DNA of 64,000 nucleotides from RHKX01 sp046330415 (GCA_046330415.1 JAXLSW010000009.1:124001-188000); one strand, 5' to 3'. Counted from the stretch's first letter, positions 18,369-27,639 are shown. Translations and numbers: made by a program. The notes: generated from the sequence alone by a model not told the origin.

Positions 18369-19249
18369 TGCAGCGTCTCCTCGAGGGCACGGATGAAGCG
18401 CAGGCTGCGCTCGGCGTCGGCGTGCGGCCGGCTCGGATCGGGACCGGAGAGGACGGTGTCCTGCTCGAGGGTGAACCAGCCCGCGTATCCGGCACGGGCG
18501 AGCTCCGCGAGGACGGCCGCCACGTCGACGTCGCCCTCCCCCAGCGGCTTGAAGAGCCCGGCCTCGGTCCCGTCGCGAAGCGAGATCGCGCCGCTCGCCA
18601 CGCTGGCGGCGATCCCCGCGTCGACGTCCTTGAGGTGAACGTGGACGACGCGGGCTCCGAGCCGCGCGGCGAAGGCGATCGGATCGGTGCCACCGATCAG
18701 CAGGTGCCCGGTGTCGAGGCACCAGCCGACCTCGGCTCCCTCGACGAGGGCGATGTCGGCGGCGCTCTCGACCAGCGAACCGACGTGCGGGTGCAGCGCC
18801 ATCGTCACCCCGAGCTCGGCGACCGCGGCGTCGAGCTCCTCGAGCCCGGCGATCAGGGAGGCTGCGTCGGCTGCCGCCAGCCCCCGCCGCGACCACTCCT
18901 CGTCGGAGACCGGAGCGACCATCAGCACCTCGCCGCGGGCGGCGGCGAGAGCGGCGGCGGCCCTCAACGTTCTCTCGCGCGCCCCTGCGTCGAGCCCCGG
19001 GTCGAAGACGACCGGGACGAACGCGGCGATCGGCCGCAGCCCGTGGCGAGCGAGGCGGTCGGCGAGGTCCCCGGGGTCCGCGGGCAGGTAGCCGACCGGA
19101 CCGACCTCGGTCGCCCGCAGCCCGAGCCCCGCCATGTCGGCGAACACGACCTCCGGTTCGAGCATCGGGCCCCAGCCCGGCACCTCGCAGACCCCCCACG
19201 AGATCGGGGCGCCGGCTATCCGCTCGGAGAGGAAGGCGGCCCCGCTCAC
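18365..19249 (-). CDS. iolE: Inosose dehydratase IolE-type TIM-barrel protein
   Basis: A 294-residue sugar-isomerase/AP-endonuclease-2 fold protein. The opening IAGAPISWGVCEVPGWGPML is the signature of actinobacterial IolE. Metal ligands of the barrel are visible in ATEVGPVG, MALHPHVGS, CLDTGHLLIGG, VHVHLKDVD and FTLEQDTVLSG. It starts at GTG 19249 in a GTGA overlap with the ABC ATPase gene. It should dehydrate 2-keto-myo-inositol to the cyclohexanedione that IolD hydrolyses. Confidence 0.88.
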   Translation of the reverse strand: MSGAAFLSERIAGAPISWGVCEVPGWGPMLEPEVVFADMAGLGLRATEVGPVGYLPADPGDLADRLARHGLRPIAAFVPVVFDPGLDAGARERTLRAAAALAAARGEVLMVAPVSDEEWSRRGLAAADAASLIAGLEELDAAVAELGVTMALHPHVGSLVESAADIALVEGAEVGWCLDTGHLLIGGTDPIAFAARLGARVVHVHLKDVDAGIAASVASGAISLRDGTEAGLFKPLGEGDVDVAAVLAELARAGYAGWFTLEQDTVLSGPDPSRPHADAERSLRFIRALEETLH

Positions 19250-20418
19250 CGGATCGCCTGCGTCGTCTCAGGGTCGAACAGGTAGATCCGCGCCGGATCG
19301 ATCCGCAGGCGGCAGCGCTCGCCGACCGACACGCGGCAGTCGCGGTCGAGGCGGGCGACCATCGTGCTGCGGCGCGTCGCCTCGAGGTCGTCGAGAACCG
19401 GGTCCCCGGCCTCCTCCGGCCCCTGCGCACGCGCGTGGGCGAGCTCCTCGAAGTAGACGAACAGCTCGGCCCCGAGGGACTCCGAGCGGGTGACGACGAC
19501 GTCGACGGCGTCGTCGACGTCGGGTTCGGCGACGTCGATGAAGTCCTCGGGCCTGATGCCGAGGCAGACGTCCCGGCCCGCGAACGAACCGAGCTCGGAG
19601 CGGCTCGCCGCGATCGCCTCGGGGATCGTGATCCGGGCCTCGCCGACCGTCACCGTGAGGCGCCCGTCGACGCGCTCGCAGCGCCCGCTGATCAGGTTCA
19701 TCGCCGGTGAGCCGATGAACGACGCCACGAACATGTTCGCGGGCTGCTCGTAGAGCTCCGCCGGGGCGCCGAGCTGCTCGATCACCCCGTCGCGGAGGAT
19801 CGCGACGCGGTCGCCCATCGTCATCGCCTCGGTCTGGTCGTGAGTGACGTAGAGCGTCGGCGTCTCGATCCGACGCTGCAGCGCGGTGATCTCGCCGCGC
19901 ATCTCCACCCGCAGCTTCGCGTCGAGGTTGGAGAGCGGCTCGTCCATCAGGAACGCCGCCGGGCGGCGGACGATCGCGCGGCCCATCGCGACGCGCTGGC
20001 GCTGCCCGCCGGAGAGCTGCCGCGGCTTGCGGTCGAGCAGCTCCGTCATCCCGAGGATGCGCGCCGCCTCGTCCACGCGGGAGGCGATCTCCGCCTTCGG
20101 CATCCCCGCCATCTTCAAGCCGAAGCCGATGTTGCCGCGGACGCTCATGTGCGCGTAGAGCGCGTAGCTCTGGAACACCATCGCGACGTCGCGCTTGCGG
20201 GGCGGGAGGTCGGTGACCTCACGATCGCCGATCCTGATCGTCCCCGCGGTCGCCTCCTCGAGGCCGGCGACCATGCGCAGCGTCGTCGTCTTGCCGCATC
20301 CGGAGGGGCCGACGAGCGCCATGAACTCACCATCGGCGACGTCGAGGCTGATGCCATCGACGGCCACGAAGCCGTTCGGGAACTCCTTGCTGACGCGCTC
20401 GAGCTGGATCCCGCTCAT
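19246..20418 (-). CDS. ABC transporter ATP-binding protein (MalK/UgpC type)
   Basis: A 390-residue ATPase. It has Walker A GPSGCGKTT, Q-loop FQSYALYAHM, signature LSGGQRQR, Walker B AFLMDEP and the H-loop TLYVTHDQTEA. A C-terminal TOBE/MalK regulatory domain begins at about residue 235. ATG 20418 follows GAGGGGTGGAG. It serves the CUT1 sugar permease encoded just upstream and is placed inside the catabolic operon, so the imported substrate is probably the cyclitol degraded by the Iol enzymes. Confidence 0.95.
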   Translation of the reverse strand: MSGIQLERVSKEFPNGFVAVDGISLDVADGEFMALVGPSGCGKTTTLRMVAGLEEATAGTIRIGDREVTDLPPRKRDVAMVFQSYALYAHMSVRGNIGFGLKMAGMPKAEIASRVDEAARILGMTELLDRKPRQLSGGQRQRVAMGRAIVRRPAAFLMDEPLSNLDAKLRVEMRGEITALQRRIETPTLYVTHDQTEAMTMGDRVAILRDGVIEQLGAPAELYEQPANMFVASFIGSPAMNLISGRCERVDGRLTVTVGEARITIPEAIAASRSELGSFAGRDVCLGIRPEDFIDVAEPDVDDAVDVVVTRSESLGAELFVYFEELAHARAQGPEEAGDPVLDDLEATRRSTMVARLDRDCRVSVGERCRLRIDPARIYLFDPETTQAIR

Positions 20419-20468
20419 CGGCGCTCCACCCCTCGTCCTCTTCCCGGTTCAAGCAATCGGTGCATCTC

Positions 20469-21326
20469 CTAACCCCCCGCGCTGAGCATTCCTCGGATGT
20501 GCCGGTTGAGAACGAGCGCGATGATCGCCGGCGGGATCACCGCGAGGATGCCCGCCGCGGTCAGCAGCGGGTAGTTGGTCGTGTACTTGCCGATGAACTC
20601 GGTGATGATCACCGTCACCGGCTTGGTCTCCTCGGTGGAGGTGAGCAGCAGCGGGATCAGGAACTGACCCCAGACGAACAGCATCACGATCGCCGTCAGG
20701 GCCGCGACCCCCGAGCGCATCTGCGGCAGGACGACGCGCCGGAACGCGCCGAATCTGGTGCAGCCGTCGATCAGCGCCGCCTCCTCGGGATCGGGCGGCA
20801 GGTCGCGGACGTAGTTGTAGAAGAGCCAGATCGCCAGCGGAGCCGTGGAGCTCGCGTAGACGAGCACGAGGCCGGCGAAGGTGTCGATGAGGTTCAGCTC
20901 CGCCATCAGCTTGTAGAGCGCGACGACGACCGTGAAGACCGGGATGACCATCGTCGCCAGCACGATCCAGAGCAGCTGCTTGCCGCCCTTGAACTCGGTG
21001 CGGCTGAAGCCGTAGCCCGCGCAGACCGAGATCGCGAGAACGATCGCGGTCGTCACCACGGTCACGAGAGCCGTGTTGACGATCGCTCGCCCGTACTGGC
21101 TCGAGTCGGCGGCTGCGTCGTCGGAGGAGATCTTCTCGCCGCCCAGCAGCGCCCTGTAGTTGTCGAGCGTGGGGTCCTCTGGGATCCAGCGCGCCGGGAC
21201 CTGCTGGGTCTCGGGCTGCGTGGACATGCTCGTCATCACGCCCATCGCGATCGGTCCGAGCGACCAGACGATCAGCAGCGTCACGCCGACGACGCGCACG
21301 AGTGTCGCTGTGGGCGTCGGCCTCAC
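20469..21326 (-). CDS. ABC sugar transporter permease (MalG type)
   Basis: A 285-residue permease with six predicted membrane helices. The EAA loop reads PEEAALIDGCTRFGAFRRVVLP. The N-terminal helix (VRVVGVTLLIVWSLGPIAMGV) precedes a periplasmic segment with WIPEDPTLDNY, typical of CUT1 second permeases. GTG 21326 overlaps the stop of the first permease gene. It forms the channel with its partner and is driven by the ATPase at 19246. Confidence 0.93.
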   Translation of the reverse strand: MRPTPTATLVRVVGVTLLIVWSLGPIAMGVMTSMSTQPETQQVPARWIPEDPTLDNYRALLGGEKISSDDAAADSSQYGRAIVNTALVTVVTTAIVLAISVCAGYGFSRTEFKGGKQLLWIVLATMVIPVFTVVVALYKLMAELNLIDTFAGLVLVYASSTAPLAIWLFYNYVRDLPPDPEEAALIDGCTRFGAFRRVVLPQMRSGVAALTAIVMLFVWGQFLIPLLLTSTEETKPVTVIITEFIGKYTTNYPLLTAAGILAVIPPAIIALVLNRHIRGMLSAGG

Positions 21327-22261
21327 ACGGTCCTCCGGCGCAGGAGCAGCGTGTAGGCGATGGCGAGCGCCCCGGTGACGACGGCGACGAGGATCGCCAG
21401 CGCCAGCCCCTGCGCGAACTGACCGCTGATGAACGTCTGGTTGTAGACCTCCATCAGGATCGACCTGGTGTTGAGCGCGGTCCCGTTGAGGACGTAGATC
21501 TCGTCGAAGATGTTGATCGCGTTGACCGTGCCGACGACGAGGGAGACGACGAGGGAGGGCAGGAGCAGCGGCAGGGTGATGTGGCGGAACTGCTTCCAGG
21601 GCGTCGCGCCGTCGACCGCTGAGGCGGCGTAGACGTCGTCGGGGATCGCCTGCATCCCGGCGATGAAGACGAGGGCGACGAGCGGCAGCATCCCCCAGAC
21701 GTGGACGCAGACGATGAACAGCGTCGCCCAGCCCTTGTCGGCGAGCCAGACGTGCGGCTCGCTGATGACCCCGAGTTGGACGAGGGCGCTGTTGAGCAGG
21801 CCGGAGTCGGGGTCGAAGACGCGGCGCCAGAGGACGCCGCTGACGACCGACGGAAGCGCCCAGGGCAGGATCAGGATCGCCATCACGAGGCCACGGCCGC
21901 GGAACTTGCGGTGCAGCAGCGCAGCGATCGCGAGGCCGGCCGGGATCTCGATGGCGAGAGCGAGCAGGACGTACCAGACGGTCTGCACGGCGGAGGAGCC
22001 GACCGACGGCTGCTTCAGCGCGTTCGTGTAGTTCTCGAGACCGACGAAGTCGGCGGGGGCGCTCAACGTCGGGACGTTCTCGTGCAGGCTGGTGTTGATC
22101 CCGACGATCAGCGGATAGATGATCAGGATCGCCGTGAAGGCGATCGCGGGGAGAACCAGCAGCCTCCCCAGGTTCGCTCCCTCCCGGGCCGAGCCCGTGA
22201 GGTCGAAGCCGAGCAGGCGGCGGGCCGAGCCCCAGGTTCCGGATGTGCTTCCGGTCGTCAC
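21323..22261 (-). CDS. ABC sugar transporter permease (MalF type)
   Basis: A 312-residue inner-membrane permease with about six helices. The EAA loop is YAASAVDGATPWKQFRHITLPLL. The periplasmic loop near residues 60-90 (TSLHENVPTLSAPADFVGLENY) is typical of CUT1 first permeases. It starts at GTG 22261, 30 bp after the binding-protein gene, and overlaps the second permease gene. Confidence 0.93.
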   Translation of the reverse strand: MTTGSTSGTWGSARRLLGFDLTGSAREGANLGRLLVLPAIAFTAILIIYPLIVGINTSLHENVPTLSAPADFVGLENYTNALKQPSVGSSAVQTVWYVLLALAIEIPAGLAIAALLHRKFRGRGLVMAILILPWALPSVVSGVLWRRVFDPDSGLLNSALVQLGVISEPHVWLADKGWATLFIVCVHVWGMLPLVALVFIAGMQAIPDDVYAASAVDGATPWKQFRHITLPLLLPSLVVSLVVGTVNAINIFDEIYVLNGTALNTRSILMEVYNQTFISGQFAQGLALAILVAVVTGALAIAYTLLLRRRTV

Positions 22262-22291
22262 CTGAGGTGGCCCGCCGCCCAGCTCAACCGC

Positions 22292-23596
22292 TCAGCTCGA
22301 GGACTCGACGAGGTCCGTCGCCCGGTCGGCGAGCTGATCCAGCGCTTCCTGGACGGTCATGTCGCCCTTGTACGCCGCGTTCAGCAGGCCCTGGGCCTCG
22401 GAGCTGAACTGCGAGTACCACTTGGGCGCGCCCTGCGGGAACAGCGGCGCGATCTGGTCGAACTCCTGGCTGATCACGTCGCCGCCCTCGATCTTGTTCT
22501 TCGAGGCGAGCGAGTCGAGCGCCGTCTTGCCGCAGGGCAGGAAGCCGCCCTCGGTGTACATGAGCTCCTGGTTCTCCGGCTTCAGCACGAAGTCGATGAA
22601 CGCGGCGGCCGCGTCCTTGCTCTCCGCGGTGACCGGGATCCCGAAGCCCTCCTGCAGGCCGAAGGACGCGCCGGGGCCGTCGACGCCCGGAACGAGCCCG
22701 GCCGCGGCGTCACCGGCGATCGAGGACGTTCCCGGATCGTTGGCCTCGGTCAGGTTGCCGGGGCCGGCCGAGATCGCGCTCGCCGCCGCGCCGCCGGTGA
22801 ACCGCTCGAGCGCGGGACCGTCGTCGAGGCTGACCGAGCCCGGTGAGACCCAGCCGTTGTTGATCGCGTCGACCTGCCACTGCAGGGCCTTGTAGCCGCC
22901 GGAGTCCGGATCGTTGAACTGGGGGTTCCAGTCGTCGTCGAACAGCTCGCCGCCCATCGCCAGGGTCAGCAGGTACCAGGGCGTGACGCTGCCCTCGGTC
23001 GCGGCCATCGGCATCGTCAGCGGGTAGTCGGCGACTCCGGATGACTTGATCTTGTCGTAGGCGTCGCCGAGCTCGTCGAACGTCTGCGGGAACTCGGAGA
23101 TCCCGGCCTTGTCGAACATCGCCTTGTTGTAGAGCGAGATCTTGAAGTCGTTCGCGTAGCAGGCGGCGTACAGGTTGTCGTCGGCGGTGAACGAGTCCTT
23201 GGTGCCACCGAGGTCGTCGAGGACGGCCGGATCGAGGGCGTCCTGCAGCGGCTCGTACCAGCCGTTGCCACCGAACTGACCGGTCCAGGACCAGTCGAAC
23301 TCGGTCACGTCGGCGATGTAGGTACCGGCCTGGTTGGCGGTGACGAGCTTCGAGGCGACCGAGTCCCACCCGGCGGTCTCGTAGTCGACGTCCACCCCGG
23401 TCTCGTCGGTGAAGTCGTTGAGGATGCTCTCGGGCATCTTGTAGGGCATCAGGACCTTGATGGACTGACCCTCGAGATCCGACGCCGATGCATCACCGAA
23501 GGTGCTGTCCGTCGAATCACCCCCACCGCCACAGGCCGCCAGGCCCATCGTCGCGGCGGCGGTCACGAGTGCCGCCAGTACCTTCATCGACCTCAT
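22292..23596 (-). CDS. ABC sugar-binding lipoprotein (CUT1 extracellular binding protein)
   Basis: A 434-residue lipoprotein. The signal ends in the lipobox LAAC (Cys at residue 21) followed by a Gly/Ser/Thr-rich linker. The body is a type-I extracellular solute-binding fold (ETGVDVDYETAGWDSVASKL, SGVADYPLTMPMAATEGS, KDAAAAFIDFVLKPENQELM). ATG 23596 lies behind AGGAGGAG. It captures the sugar or cyclitol for the two permeases. The ligand is inferred from the operon, not from the protein. Confidence 0.93.
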   Translation of the reverse strand: MRSMKVLAALVTAAATMGLAACGGGGDSTDSTFGDASASDLEGQSIKVLMPYKMPESILNDFTDETGVDVDYETAGWDSVASKLVTANQAGTYIADVTEFDWSWTGQFGGNGWYEPLQDALDPAVLDDLGGTKDSFTADDNLYAACYANDFKISLYNKAMFDKAGISEFPQTFDELGDAYDKIKSSGVADYPLTMPMAATEGSVTPWYLLTLAMGGELFDDDWNPQFNDPDSGGYKALQWQVDAINNGWVSPGSVSLDDGPALERFTGGAAASAISAGPGNLTEANDPGTSSIAGDAAAGLVPGVDGPGASFGLQEGFGIPVTAESKDAAAAFIDFVLKPENQELMYTEGGFLPCGKTALDSLASKNKIEGGDVISQEFDQIAPLFPQGAPKWYSQFSSEAQGLLNAAYKGDMTVQEALDQLADRATDLVESSS

Positions 23597-23630
23597 CGTC
23601 GCTCTCCTCCTGGTGACGTTGCATTGACCC

Positions 23631-24503
23631 TCACCCGAGCACCACCGATCTGGTCAGGTGCTCGGGGAAGTTCGGATCGCGACCGCGGGAGACGGCCAGC
23701 TCGACCGCGGCGCGTTGAATCGAGACGAGCTCGACGAGGGCGTCGGAGCCGGCGGGAGCGACCGTGGCGCCGGTCGCCTCGGCGGCGCTGAGCACAGCAC
23801 CGTCGACGGGTCCGAGCGGCCAGACGAGCGTGCCGGGGCCGGCGGCGGTGATCGGGCCGTGGCGGTACTCCATCGCGGGGAAGGCCTCCGTCCACACCCC
23901 GGCGCTCTCCTCGAGCTTGAGGGCGGCTTCGCGAGCGAGCCCGACGGTGTCACCGACGCCGAGGAAGACGAAGTGGTCGAAGCCGGTGACGCCCTCCGGG
24001 GCCCCGTTGCCGCGCTCGACATCGATCGCGGCGGAGTCGACGTCGTCGGCGAAGCCGAGCCAGGTCCGGCAGAAAGCGAGAGCGGCCGTGGCGAAGCGCG
24101 TCTGCACGACCGCCTCCTCGTCGGCGAAGCCGAGCGCGATCGTCTCGCCCGCCACCCTGGCGACCGGGGCGTCGGCGACAGCCGTCAGCGCCAGGCTGGG
24201 AACGTCGGTCTCCTCGAGCGCCCTGATCACCTCCGTCGTGGTGCCCGAGCGGGTGATCGCGATGACGCGGGCGTAATCGCGGCCGGGCGGGAACTCGGAT
24301 GCGGTGAAGGCGTCGGTCTCCCCCAGGCCTCGTGATTCGCGAAGGGTGGCGATCGACTGGCCGATGTAGTGGGAGGTACCGCAGCCGATCATCGCGACCC
24401 GCTCACCGGCGGCGGGGAGCTCGGCGGCGCACTCGCGCGCAGCTTCGACGGCCAGTCTCCAGACGACGGGCTGGCTGGCGATCTCCTCCTGGATCGAAAC
24501 CAT
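23631..24503 (-). CDS. SIS-domain sugar isomerase-like protein
   Basis: A 290-residue protein with two SIS domains, like the isomerase half of GlmS or AgaS. Phosphosugar-binding segments are visible as MIGCGTSHYIGQS, AITRSGTTTEVIRAL, FLGVGDTVGLAREAALKLEE and AFPAMEYRHGP. It lacks a glutaminase domain. It is the first gene of the cyclitol operon and appears to be transcribed as a leaderless message (TATGAT 8 nt before ATG). Its presence suggests that the pathway also handles an amino- or keto-sugar phosphate. The exact reaction is not assigned. Confidence 0.85.
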   Translation of the reverse strand: MVSIQEEIASQPVVWRLAVEAARECAAELPAAGERVAMIGCGTSHYIGQSIATLRESRGLGETDAFTASEFPPGRDYARVIAITRSGTTTEVIRALEETDVPSLALTAVADAPVARVAGETIALGFADEEAVVQTRFATAALAFCRTWLGFADDVDSAAIDVERGNGAPEGVTGFDHFVFLGVGDTVGLAREAALKLEESAGVWTEAFPAMEYRHGPITAAGPGTLVWPLGPVDGAVLSAAEATGATVAPAGSDALVELVSIQRAAVELAVSRGRDPNFPEHLTRSVVLG

Positions 24504-24511
24504 GCGCGGGC

Positions 24512-24569
24512 ATCATAACCACGAATCGCTCGTTTGCGCCATCAAACGATCAAAAGCGAGCATCAAACG
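24512..24569 (-). promoter_or_regulatory. Promoter and putative DeoR operator of the cyclitol operon
   Basis: TATGAT (24517-24512 on the minus strand) ends 8 nt before ATG 24503. Upstream lies the dyad CGTTTG-N6-CAAACG (24531-24548). CATCAAACG is repeated at 24540-24548 and 24561-24569, exactly 21 bp (two helical turns) apart, with a third ATCAAA at 24550. Such clustered repeats are usual for DeoR-family operators, and a DeoR gene lies next upstream. Assignment to that regulator is inference. Confidence 0.5.
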
Positions 24570-24689
24570 CGCCAGACGTGGCCGTGGCCGTGGCAGGCGA
24601 GGTCGGCCGGCGGGCCGCTTCCACGGATCCCCGCCGCGGAACCGCCGTGGGCTCCAGCCCTCCACAGGGTGCGACCACCGGTAGGCGGT

Positions 24690-25452
24690 CTAGACGAGCT
24701 TGACGTCGATGCCGAGCGCCTCGAGCGCATCGATCACCTCGCGATCGGCCTCCGCATCGCTGATCAGGCCGTCCACCTCGTCCGCGTCGCAGATCCGGGC
24801 GAACGCGACCCGTCCCAGCTTCGAGGAGTCGGCGACGGCGATCGAGCGGGCGGCGCGCTGGATCAGGACGCGGTTCGTGTAGGCCTCGACCTCGTGGTGC
24901 GTGGTCAGGCCCTGCTGCGGGGCGATCCCATCGACACCGACGAAGACGACGTCGAGGTTGAGGCCGCCGAGCGCCGATTCGGCGATCGGCCCGACCAGCT
25001 CGTAGGAGGCGCTGCGCGCGACCCCGCCGGGGACCACCAGCTTCAGGTTCGAGCGGATCGCCAGCTCCGAGGCGATGTTGAGCGCGTTGGTGACGATCGT
25101 CAGATCCGGGACCTCCGAGAGCGCCCGGGCGACCTCCGTCGTCGTCGTGCCGCCGGTCAGCCCGACCGTGGAGCCCTCCTCGACCAACGCGGCGGCGGCG
25201 AGCGCAGTCCTGCGCTTCGTCCTGGTTGCGGGCGACCTTGTCGGCGCAGCGGCAGCTCGGCCAGAGGAGGCCCCGCCGGGCGGCAACGCCGGCGTGGACT
25301 CCAGGAGACGAGGCGCTGCTCCTCGAGGCTCGAGATCGCGCCGAGATCGTCGCGACTGAGACGCCGAAGCGGTCGCTGAGCTCAGCGACGCGAACGCTTC
25401 CCCCGAGGAGAGCTCGTCGAGGATGCTCGGAGAGGCGATCAGCCTGGAACAT
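24690..25452 (-). pseudogene. DeoR/GlpR-family regulator with a disrupted N-terminal half
   Basis: The C-terminal sensor domain is intact in one frame: ALVEEGSTVGLTGGTTTTEVARAL, VTNALNIASELA, LVVPGGVARS and HHEVEAYTNRVLIQRA are typical of DeoR sugar-phosphate sensors. The N-terminal winged helix is recognisable (MFQADRLSE, SVRVAELSDRFGVSVATI), but several indels between about 25210 and 25440 scatter it over three frames, and the RRDL of the recognition helix is missing. It is divergent from the kinase gene at 25524 and upstream of the SIS gene, so it probably controlled both. Either decay or poor sequence can explain the breaks. Confidence 0.8.
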
Positions 25453-25510
25453 CGCCGCGCAGCGTAACGATCGATCGTGGTCGTATACGGGTCGAGCCGA
25501 GCATGAACGG

Positions 25511-25516
25511 TAACTT
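25511..25516 (+). promoter_or_regulatory. Probable -10 element of the kinase gene
   Basis: TAACTT ends 7 nt before GTG 25524, where the PfkB fold begins (PPRLLVLGDCNPD); no ribosome-binding site is present, which fits a leaderless start. Confidence 0.35.
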
Positions 25517-25523
25517 CCGGCCC

Positions 25524-26500
25524 GTGCCCCCTCGGCTGCTGGTGCTCGGAGACTGCAATCCCGACCTGATCATGCGCGGCGACGTCGAGCCGCGGTTCGG
25601 TCAGGCGGAGAAGCTCGTCGAGTCCGCGGAGCTGACGATCGGAGGCTCCGCCACGATCACCGCCTGTGGCGCCGCGCGGCTCACGGGATCGGGACGGCGC
25701 TGATCGCCGCGGTCGGCGACGACGCGCTCGGCCGGATCCAGCTCGAGGCGGTCGCCGCGGCCGGCGTCGACGTGAGTGGAATCGTCGTCCGGGCCGGGGA
25801 GCCAACCGGCGTCTCGGTGGTGCTCAGCACCGAAGACGCGACGCGCGATCGGGCGATTCTCACCTCCCTGGGAGCGATCGGATCCCTGCGGGCGGCGGAC
25901 CTCACCGGCGTTCCCGGCCTCGCCAGGAGGTTCTCGGCGCGGGTGATCCCGGCGGCGCCACCGCCGCGGTCGAGCATCTCCACATCGGCGCCCTCTTCCT
26001 GCTCGGCGAGCTTCGGGCGGAGCTCCCCGGCATCCTCGCCGCCGCGCGCTGCAGGATCTCGGTCTCGCTCGACACCAACTGGGACCCCTCCGCGGCCGGC
26101 CCAAGCGCGTTTGATCAGGCCGCTGCTGTACCGCATCGACCTGCTCGCTTCCAACGTCGAAGGCGCGGCTGCTGAGCCGGCGGGCGACCCCGAGACCGCC
26201 TGCCGAGCGCTCGGCAGCCGGTCGAGACCGTCGTCGTCGGCTCGAGGCCAGGGGGCGATCGCGGTTCGCAGCGATGATCGGCTGGAGCAGCCTCGCGGCG
26301 CCGCCGTGCCGTCGTCGACACGGCCGGCGCGAGGGCGACAGCTTCAACGCCGGGTTCATCGCCGCGACGCTGCAGGGCGATCGTTGCGCGAGGCCTTGCG
26401 ATCGCCGGTGGCCTGCGGATCGCTCGCCGTCGGGCCGGTGGCGGCACCGGCGGGCAGCCGGACCTCGAGACGGCACGCGTCGCCGCCGCCGCTGCTGTGA
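25524..26500 (+). pseudogene. PfkB-family carbohydrate kinase, multiply frameshifted
   Basis: The family can be followed through all three frames. In order they read LLVLGDCNPDLIMRGDVEP, ELTIGGSATITACGAARL, IAAVGDDALGRIQLEAVAAA, HIGALFLLGELRAELPGIL, VSLDTNWDPS, LLYRIDLL, DPETACRALGSR, DSFNAGFIAATLQG and PDLETARVAAA. The order and spacing are those of a normal kinase of about 310 residues. At least six indels interrupt it. It is divergent from the DeoR gene and immediately precedes a second PfkB gene. Substrate unknown; a fructose- or tagatose-type sugar phosphate is typical of DeoR-linked kinases. Confidence 0.75.
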
Positions 26501-27434
26501 TGCGTCGCCGCCAACCCCGGCCGAGGACACGACGCTCGTGGTCGAGCGGCTGACGCCAGGCGCGATCCATCGCCCCCGCGAGATCGTCCGGCTGCACCCG
26601 GCGGGGAAGGCCGTCAACGTCGCTCGCCGCCCGGGGCCTGACGCCTCGGCGCGGGTGCTGCGCTGCTTCCGGCTGGCGGCGGGGATGCCTTTACGGCGGG
26701 CTCGAGGTCGAGGGTCTGCCCCAGCACCCGCGGCCGGATCGCTGCGCCGCTGCACCTCGATATACGACGCCGCCGCCGGGAACCTCACGGAGCTCTACGA
26801 ACCCGGCGGCGATCCGGGCGGCGATGCGTGGGACCGGTTCGCGGCTCTGGTCGTGAGCGGCGCCCGGGCGGCGGCCACGCGAGAGCCGATCGTCATCGCC
26901 GGGTCGCTGCCGCCCGCCGTCGGGCCGGAGGCCTTCGCCGAGCTCGTCGCGGAGCTGATCTCCGGCGACGCCGAGGTCGTGATCGACACGAGCGGCCCGG
27001 CGCTGGCGGCCCTGCGGGGCCAGACACCGACGCTGGTCAAGGTCAACGAGCACGAGGCGGCCGAGCTGCTGGGTGTGGATGCCACCTCGGCCGACGGGGT
27101 CGCGCTCAGCGATGGGGTCGGCGCCGCCTTCGGGGGCGCCAGCGCCATCGTCACGCGCGGCGAGCGTGGAGCCGTGCTCTCCGGTTCCGGGGGAGCGCTC
27201 GAGGTGAGCCTGGACGCACACGGGAGCTTCCCCGTCGGCAGCGGCGACGCGTTCCTCGCGGGGCTGCTGTCGGCGCGCGAGCGCGGGGCCGGTCTGGACG
27301 AGCAGCTGAGGACCGCGGTCGCGGCGGGCGCTGCGAACGCAGCGATCCTCGGCGCGGGCAGGCTCGACCCCGAGGCCGTGGCGGGCCTCCGCGACCGCGC
27401 CGAGGTCTCGGCCCTCGGCACCCCCGGCCGATAG
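26500..27434 (+). pseudogene. Second PfkB kinase (1-phosphofructokinase/tagatose-6-phosphate kinase type), 5' half frameshifted
   Basis: From about 26790 the frame is clean and shows AGSLPPAVGPEAFAELVAEL, LVKVNEHEAAELLG, AIVTRGERGAVL and the catalytic FPVGSGDAFLAGLL, all typical of the FruK/LacC group. The N-terminal half is recognisable (TTLVVERLTPGAIHRPREIV, GKAVNVAR, GLEVEGLPQHP) but split across frames by several indels. The proposed start at ATG 26500 follows directly on the first kinase. If the indels are sequencing errors, this would be an intact kinase of about 300 residues. Confidence 0.75.
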
Positions 27435-27448
27435 CGCCCGGCCCGCGG

Positions 27449-27494
27449 ACGCGGGGCGGGGAAACCACGTCAGACGTGGTCCATGCGCCCCACG
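27449..27494. repeat. Compound hairpin 1 of the intergenic repeat block
   Basis: GGGGCG (27453-27458) pairs with CGCCCC (27486-27491), with CG/CG beyond one mismatch. Inside lies the near-perfect palindrome ACCACGTC-A-GACGTGGT (27464-27480). It directly abuts repeat copy A. Confidence 0.6.
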
Positions 27495-27578
27495 CCGGGG
27501 CGATGGGCAGCGAGGGGAGCATGGGAGATCCCGGCGAGGCCAGCCGTTGCGGTGAGCTCCCCACCTCCCTTCGCTGCC
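27494..27578. repeat. Direct repeat copy A (about 85 bp)
   Basis: This copy begins GCCGGGGCGATGGGCAGCG and ends CTCCCTTCGCTGCC. It is near-identical to copy B at 27709-27792, starting 215 bp further on, with a handful of substitutions and one deleted G. Confidence 0.75.
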
Positions 27579-27639
27579 GATCGTGAGATGCGGAGCGATG
27601 GCCCCGCGCTGCGCGCCACCTCCCTGCCGCGAACGGACG

